In this document: piece after piece, positions 59,366 through 64,000 of the stretch
How the letters are laid out: each line of letters opens with the position of its first letter
Position numbering within the stretch: position 1 is the stretch's first letter
Source: Granulicella sp. dw_53
GTDB taxonomy: Bacteria > Acidobacteriota > Terriglobia > Terriglobales > Acidobacteriaceae
Assembly: GCF_018449545.1 (NCBI RefSeq)
Contig: NZ_JAAVUR010000006.1
Span: 297,319-361,318, forward strand
DNA: 64,000 bases
Direction of reading: 5' to 3'
The notes under the pieces: generated by a model
Seen by the model: the letters and a program-made list of their open reading frames with translations, nothing else
Told to the model about the DNA's origin: nothing
Databases searched by the model: none
Made by a program: the position numbers and the translations under genes

Positions 59366-59409
59366 CCCACCCTTCGCGAGAGGCAAAGGCGCGAAGGATG
59401 GGGCACCCG
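59366..59409. repeat. palindromic repeat, copy E (variant)
   Basis: CCCACCC, then TTCGCG, loop AGAGGCAAAGG, CGCGAA, then GGATGGGGCACCCG. It has the same outer arms and CACCCG end as copies A-D but a different inner stem and loop. It lies about 90 bp before copy C. Confidence 0.75.
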
Positions 59410-59497
59410 GGCTTTGTGCTTGGGGGAGGAAAACAAGCAACGTCGTTGGGTTGGATGACGTTTGTTCAATTTGGAGAGATGAGGTTGGGGAAGGAAA

Positions 59498-59563
59498 GCG
59501 GTCGGGCTTTGCCCGATACCCCACCCTATTTGCGATGAAGCTGCAAAAAGGGTGGGGCACCCG
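59498..59563. repeat. palindromic repeat, copy C
   Basis: TCGGGC-TTT-GCCCGA, then CCCCACCCT, TTTGC, loop GATGAAGCT, GCAAA, AAGGGTGGGGCACCCG, with a perfect 9-bp outer stem. It lies 26 bp from the end of the heme lipoprotein gene. Confidence 0.88.
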
Positions 59564-59588
59564 CGTGTGTGCTGCTCGTGGGTGGTGG

Positions 59589-61010
59589 CTAATTCACTAG
59601 CGGGGCGCTGACGATGAAGCTCATGTCGGATTTTTTGGTGACGGGTTGGGCGGTTGCGAAGCTGTGGCAGCCGATGCAACTGTATGGGCCGCTGGAGCTG
59701 AAGGGAACGAAGGTCTCTTGTACCGAGGCTCCGAGGAACTGGGGTGCGGTTCCGATGGCGCCGGTCGACCATTGCGTGCCGATGAGCTGGTAGTACTGGA
59801 AGGGTGTTCCAGCGAGCAGGCTCTGAAAGCTGGAGTTCAGGCCGGGATTGGTGGGCTTGAGGTAAGGCACGACCTGCACTGGCGCGTTGAGAGGCTTTCC
59901 ACTTGGGGAGAGCTCATTGGACTTGGAGGTTGCAGTCGGAGTATTGGCCTTGCAACTAGGGCTGCCCACTGGCGTGCAGTTGGGGTTGAAGAAGGATTTC
60001 GTGTCGTTGTCGACCTGCTCGAAGGTGGACCATGTCCATGTTGACTGACCCTTTGCCTTATGCGCGATGTGTAGACCGACGAGGCCGACGGTGACGGGGT
60101 TGGGGCCGGGGCTGGGCGCTCCTTCGGCGTTGTTATAGACGATGGCTTGTTGGGTGAAGAAGCGGCTGGGATTGTCGCCGGGGCCGAGGACCTTCCAGGC
60201 GGCTTTGATCTCAATCGCTCCGACGGTGCTGGGGCTGGAGCCCATGGGGAAGTCGATGTTGGAGATCGCTCTCTGGCCGGGAACGGTGTTGAGCTTCTTG
60301 GCGACGATGTAATCGTACTCGTCCTTGTTGAGGCTGATGGAGTAGCGGACGAAGCGGCCATTCTGATCGACGAGGGGAAGATTGGTGGACTGGAGGATGC
60401 TCTTCATCGGGTCGGAGACTGTGGCGCGGAGGAGGTGGAGGGTGGATACGAGCTCGTGGCCCTTGGCGTTGTGGAGGAGCACGAGGTGCACCTCGGGATG
60501 GGCGGCGAGGATTTTTTTGACGGCTGGAGAGTAACTGGACTCCGAGGCCATCAGGCGCGCCTTGACGCCGTTGCTTCCGGTGGAGCCGCCGCACCAGGGT
60601 GCGGGCGGTCCGGCGTTGTAGACGGCGTCGTCGGAGAGGTAGGTGAGCCAGGTGGGGTTGGTAGCGTCGGTGAGGATGCTGGCGCGCGGGTTTGGCGCGC
60701 AGGTGGATGGGTTAGCAGGCCAGTTGAGCGATACGAAGGAGAGCCAGCCGAATACGTCGGCCTTCTGTTGGCCGCTGTTGTTGAGCTCGCCGGGTGAGTA
60801 AGGGATGGCCGCGCAGGAGCTGTCGATGATGGTGGGGACTGGTGCGGGACCTGGACCGGTGAAGTTGGCTGCCGCGGCGCAGGTTATAGGGGCGGCGGCA
60901 GTCTCTGTCGTGGGAGCTGGGGTTTTAGAGGGGGTACACGCCACAAGGATAAGCGCGAGGGCACTGAGGAGCAGGAATGGGCGCGCGTAGGAAGGATTGG
61001 ATCTCTGCAT
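59589..61010 (-). CDS. single-heme-motif lipoprotein of unknown function
   Basis: From ATG 61010 the product is 473 residues. The frame runs on to 61316 through repeat sequence that is not protein. It has a signal with lipobox LILVACT, then a Pro/Thr/Ala-rich linker and a globular part containing WLSFVSLNWPANPSTCAPNP and LVLLHNAKGHELVSTLHLL. Near the end a CIGCH heme-binding site lies in SSGPYSCIGCHSFATAQP, the only such motif. It resembles uncharacterised secreted c-type cytochromes. The function is unknown, but the exposed heme suggests electron transfer or a peroxidase-like role. Confidence 0.72.
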   Translation of the reverse strand: MQRSNPSYARPFLLLSALALILVACTPSKTPAPTTETAAAPITCAAAANFTGPGPAPVPTIIDSSCAAIPYSPGELNNSGQQKADVFGWLSFVSLNWPANPSTCAPNPRASILTDATNPTWLTYLSDDAVYNAGPPAPWCGGSTGSNGVKARLMASESSYSPAVKKILAAHPEVHLVLLHNAKGHELVSTLHLLRATVSDPMKSILQSTNLPLVDQNGRFVRYSISLNKDEYDYIVAKKLNTVPGQRAISNIDFPMGSSPSTVGAIEIKAAWKVLGPGDNPSRFFTQQAIVYNNAEGAPSPGPNPVTVGLVGLHIAHKAKGQSTWTWSTFEQVDNDTKSFFNPNCTPVGSPSCKANTPTATSKSNELSPSGKPLNAPVQVVPYLKPTNPGLNSSFQSLLAGTPFQYYQLIGTQWSTGAIGTAPQFLGASVQETFVPFSSSGPYSCIGCHSFATAQPVTKKSDMSFIVSAPLVN

Positions 61011-61178
61011 GGCGAAGTATCCTTGGCGAAAGATTTTGACGGGGTCGGAGTTCGCTGAGAATACTACTCGCAGTTCTTTGCATGGGGAATGGTTACGAAG
61101 GTCTATAGACTTTTGATTTTCCCGATTCAGGAGTGGGAGGTGACAGGCAACGACGTCGGGCTGGGGAGGGTCTGCGGT

Positions 61179-61216
61179 CCCAACCCTTCGCAAAGGTGCG
61201 AAGGGTGGGGCACCCG
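61179..61216. repeat. palindromic repeat, copy F (short variant)
   Basis: CCCTTCGCA, loop AAGG, TGCGAAGGG, then TGGGGCACCCG. The inner stem is a perfect 9 bp with a 4-base loop. It lies in the leader of the heme lipoprotein gene. Confidence 0.78.
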
Positions 61217-61250
61217 GACGTTGGTGGTCCCCGACAACTGTGAAATACAG

Positions 61251-61278
61251 GGGTCCTTCACTGCGTTCAGGATGACGG
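61251..61278. repeat. interspersed repeat, simple form of the 49.7-kb element
   Basis: GGGTCCTTCACTGCGTTCAG followed by GATGACGG. The same flanks occur at 49704-49760, where a hairpin is nested in the middle. The opposite strand translates as the common HPERSEGPLYF peptide. Confidence 0.7.
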
Positions 61279-61286
61279 CGTAAAAC

Positions 61287-61356
61287 AAGCAACTGCAACT
61301 GCAAAATTAACTGCAACTACAAAGATAGCGACAACGGCAAGTGCAACCGCAACCAG
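61287..61356. repeat. degenerate CAACTG-type tandem repeat
   Basis: Irregular repeats of the GCAACTGCAAC type run through this stretch of about 70 bp between the heme lipoprotein leader and the TonB receptor gene. The low-complexity sequence has no gene. Confidence 0.5.
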
Positions 61357-61412
61357 GTCAATTAAAAGTAACTCCATCTGTTACAGGTTCAGTGCCTCCG
61401 AGTGGATATGTC

Positions 61413-64000
61413 TTAGCGGGTTAGGCGGAGGGCTAGTTGTAGGACGCGGGGGTCGGTGGTGGTGGAGGTGATGCTGCCGAAGGCGGTGGTGCCGAAGCTT
61501 CCGTTGGGTTGGGAGAAGCCTGGGGTGTTGGTGACGTTGAAGAGCTCGGCGCGGAGTTCTAGGTTGGTGCGCTCGGAGAGGGCGGTGTGTTTGATGAGGG
61601 CCATGTCGAGGTCGCGGTAGGCGGGGCCGCGGACCGGGTTACGGGAGGCGGTGCCGATGGCGAAGCCTGCGTTGGCGAAGGCAGAGGTGTCGAAGAACTT
61701 GGCGGGGGTGCGCTGTTCGGCGGGGAGGGCGGGGTTGTGGACGATGTTGGGGCGCTGGAGGACGAAGCCTCCGAAGGCGATGTTGTTGGTGCCCTGCGTG
61801 ATGGTGACGGGCATGCCGGACTGCATGGAGTAGATGGCGTTGAGGGACCAGCCGCCGAGGAAGAGGTTGGGGAGGGCGGTGGAGGCGAAGCGGTGGTTGC
61901 GGCCGGCGGGGAGCTGCCAGATTCCGCTGGCGGCGAGGACGTTGGGGACGTCGCCGTTGGAGGAGTCGCGCTCGAGGTAGGGGCGGAAGGTGTCGGCGGC
62001 GATGAGGCTGCTGGTGTTGGGCGAGGAGAGGACGGTGGAGGAGAAGACGGAGGAGGCGTCGTCGATGAGTTTGGAGTGGGTGTAGCTGAGGAGCAGGGAG
62101 ACGCCACGGTTGAGGCGCTGCTCGATCTTGGCCTCGAAGGCGTTGAAGTTGGTGGTGCCGGTGTTGTTGCGGTAGGCGGCGACGTTCTGGAAGCGGGGGT
62201 AGGGCTTGAGAGACTGGGCGAGGGTGATGGTCTTGCCGCCGATGGGGCTGCTGGAGGGGATCTGGCCGAAGGCGGGGTTGGGGATGGGCGCGGTGAGGGC
62301 GGCGGAGCCGAGGGCTAGCTGAGAGGCGGTGAGCTGGTTGAGGTTGGCGTCGGGGATGCCGACGTGGACGATGTGGGAGCCGACGTAGGCGACGTCGACG
62401 GAGAGGTTCTGGGTGATGGCGCGCTGGAGGGCGAGGTTCCACTGCTGGACGTAGCCGGAGCCGAGGGTGCGGTTGGCGGTGTAGACGCTCTGGCCGAGGC
62501 CGGCGTCGGGGGTGAGGGGGATGGGGGCGACGGTGGGTCCGGAGGAGAGCTTGAAGGCGGCGTTGACGCTGTCCTGGGTTCTCTGCGCGACGTTCTGAAT
62601 GAAGGGGAACTGCGGGGTGGTGAAGGGGGTGGTGATGCCGGACTGGTCGATGAAGACGATGCCGAAGCCGGCGCGGACGACGGTGCGCGGAGTGATGCCG
62701 TAGGTGAAGCCGAAGCGGGGGGCGACGTTGTCGTAGTGGAGCTCGCGGGCGGAGCGGGAGAAGCCGTTCTGGCCGAGGTACTGGAGCTGCTGGGTGGCGA
62801 GGTTGAAGACGGCTCCCTGGTTGGTGGTCTCGGTGGAGGGATGGTGGAGGGTGTAGCGGGCTCCGATGTTGAGGGTGAGGTTGGGGAGGAGCTTCCAGTC
62901 GTCCTGGACGAAGTACTCTTCGATGTGGTCGCGGGGGCGAATCTTGCTGGTCTGGAGGTCGATCTGGAAGGTGTCGACCTGGCCGAGGAGGAAGCTGGCG
63001 AGGGCGTTGCCTGTGCCGGTGGTCCCCTGCTGGTTGGTGCCGGTGGTGGTGAAGGCGAAGGAGCCGGTGGGGTTGGGCGGGGCGACGGCGTTGAGCTGGT
63101 AGGCGCGGAGGTCGACGCCGAACTTGATGGTGTGTTTTCCGGAGGTGATGGAGAAGGTATCGACGAGTTGGGAGACGGCGGTCTGGAACTGGGAGAAGGT
63201 GCTGGCGGAGGGGCCGAGCTGCTGGAGTCCGGTGATGGTGAAGAGGGGTAGGGCGTTGTTGAAGGCGGCGTTGGAGGGCAGGCCGGGGATGCCGAGGGCG
63301 GCGGAGGCGGTGGTGCTTAGGGTGGCTCCGTTGATGGTGTTGCCGCGACGGGTGTAGCCGACGCGGAGGTCGTTCAACATGCGCGCGCCGAAGGTGTGGG
63401 TCTCGCCGAGGACGACCTGCTGGCCGAGGACGTTGGAGAGGCCGGCGACGTTGCCTGCGCCGATGATGGAGCCGGTGATGGCTCCGCTGCCGTCGGGGAG
63501 CGGGGTGACGGGCTGCTCGTTGTCGTTGAAGTAGGAGTAGCGGACGAAGGCGCGGTCGTGCTGGTGGAGGGCGAGGTCGAAGCGGATGTCGAACTGGGCC
63601 TGGTGGTCGGCGTCGTTGGCGGTGCGGGTGTAGTTGTTGGCGGTGGCCGCGGTGTCGGTGGGGAGGGGGTAGCGGTTGAGTAGGGCGACGGCGGCGGGGT
63701 CGAGGGGCTTGTTGATGGTGTCGTTGGGGAAGCGCTGGCGGACGTAGGTGGCGCCGTTGAAGACGGTGGTGGTGGGATCGTAGATGGGGGTTCCGGTGAA
63801 GATGCCCTGGCGCTGGCGGAGGGTGGGAACGGTGGAGATGCGGGTGATTCCGGCGAGGAAGCGCTGGCCCTGGAAGCCGCCGAAGAAGAAGAGCTTGTCC
63901 TTGAGGATGGGCGCGCCGACGGTGCCGCCGTACTGGTTGCGGCGGTACTCGGGGTTGGGGGGGGGGGGGTGGGGGGAGTAGTTTTGGGCGGTGTGGGCTT
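61413..64000 (-). CDS. TonB-dependent receptor, Oar-like (N-terminal part outside the window)
   Basis: The frame is open without a stop from 64000 to the stop at 61413-61415, giving 861 residues of the C-terminal barrel. The gene begins upstream of the window. Recognisable pieces are NPEYRRNQYGGTVGAPI followed by KDKLFFFGGFQGQR (plug/barrel junction), HTIKFGVDLRAY, DHIEEYFVQDDWKLLPNLTL, TYGITPRTVVRAGFGI, VSLLLSYTHSKLIDD and the C-terminal ELFNVTNTPGFSQPNG ending LQLALRLTR. These fit the large acidobacterial Oar/carboxypeptidase-regulatory type. The substrate is unknown. A 13-base G run (63957-63969) sits in the gene near the window edge. Confidence 0.88.
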   Translation of the reverse strand, partial: AHTAQNYSPHPPPPNPEYRRNQYGGTVGAPILKDKLFFFGGFQGQRFLAGITRISTVPTLRQRQGIFTGTPIYDPTTTVFNGATYVRQRFPNDTINKPLDPAAVALLNRYPLPTDTAATANNYTRTANDADHQAQFDIRFDLALHQHDRAFVRYSYFNDNEQPVTPLPDGSGAITGSIIGAGNVAGLSNVLGQQVVLGETHTFGARMLNDLRVGYTRRGNTINGATLSTTASAALGIPGLPSNAAFNNALPLFTITGLQQLGPSASTFSQFQTAVSQLVDTFSITSGKHTIKFGVDLRAYQLNAVAPPNPTGSFAFTTTGTNQQGTTGTGNALASFLLGQVDTFQIDLQTSKIRPRDHIEEYFVQDDWKLLPNLTLNIGARYTLHHPSTETTNQGAVFNLATQQLQYLGQNGFSRSARELHYDNVAPRFGFTYGITPRTVVRAGFGIVFIDQSGITTPFTTPQFPFIQNVAQRTQDSVNAAFKLSSGPTVAPIPLTPDAGLGQSVYTANRTLGSGYVQQWNLALQRAITQNLSVDVAYVGSHIVHVGIPDANLNQLTASQLALGSAALTAPIPNPAFGQIPSSSPIGGKTITLAQSLKPYPRFQNVAAYRNNTGTTNFNAFEAKIEQRLNRGVSLLLSYTHSKLIDDASSVFSSTVLSSPNTSSLIAADTFRPYLERDSSNGDVPNVLAASGIWQLPAGRNHRFASTALPNLFLGGWSLNAIYSMQSGMPVTITQGTNNIAFGGFVLQRPNIVHNPALPAEQRTPAKFFDTSAFANAGFAIGTASRNPVRGPAYRDLDMALIKHTALSERTNLELRAELFNVTNTPGFSQPNGSFGTTAFGSITSTTTDPRVLQLALRLTR

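Noticed and set aside
61011..61316. N-terminal extension of the heme lipoprotein
   Set aside because: It translates repeats (HPERSEGPLYF and copy F), and the lipoprotein signal begins at 61010.

Overview
The window is GC-rich, gene-dense DNA of an Acidobacteriota bacterium, most likely class Terriglobia (the Granulicella/Edaphobacter/Terriglobus group). The assignment is inferred from gene content: an alternative complex III (ActA-F) operon running into a caa3-type oxidase, a DUF3738 (TIGR03435) protein, an Oar-like TonB receptor, a giant surface protein with choice-of-anchor-D repeats and a hydrophobic hairpin near its C-terminus, and intergenic palindromes of the GGATGGGGCACCCG type. There is no rRNA, tRNA, CRISPR array, prophage or intact insertion sequence. 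The GC bias creates long antisense open frames, which are left out.

Left part (1-13.4 kb): the end of a sugar-nucleotide epimerase, a small protein and a Gfo/Idh/MocA dehydrogenase; an outer-membrane-type lipoprotein; the endolytic transglycosylase MltG; a broken ruvX; greA and a CDP-alcohol phosphatidyltransferase. A minus-strand series follows: aldo/keto reductase, cytochrome P450, a soluble cNMP-domain histidine kinase, a GH57/DUF3536 glycosidase and an AlkA-type glycosylase.

Central respiratory block (13.9-28.0 kb): twelve tightly packed plus-strand genes, actABCDEF, a membrane-anchored protein of unknown function, a SCO copper chaperone and coxBACD, closed by an intrinsic terminator. 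Together they should carry electrons from menaquinol through alternative complex III to an A2-type, cytochrome-c-fused heme-copper oxidase.

Right part (28-64 kb): a class II photolyase, a secreted esterase, a thioredoxin/DUF3738 fusion, an FkbH-glyoxalase pair, a 1538-residue beta-propeller surface protein, an HI0933-type flavoprotein, an RlmI-like methyltransferase, a pentapeptide-repeat protein, ComF and HNH proteins, a two-domain hydrolase, PaiB-like and LOG-family proteins, ABC-F, DUF429, a diguanylate cyclase, alaS, ddl, a single-heme lipoprotein and the C-terminal part of a TonB-dependent receptor that leaves the window.

The points most worth a second look are: (1) a palindromic repeat family whose stems change in a compensatory way around a conserved loop, one copy lying in frame inside a hydrolase gene; (2) ruvX disrupted by an internal deletion and a frameshift; (3) the uncharacterised membrane protein inside the respiratory operon; (4) a nested palindromic region followed by a strong terminator near 59 kb that may encode a structured RNA; (5) a 41-codon ORF just upstream of alaS.
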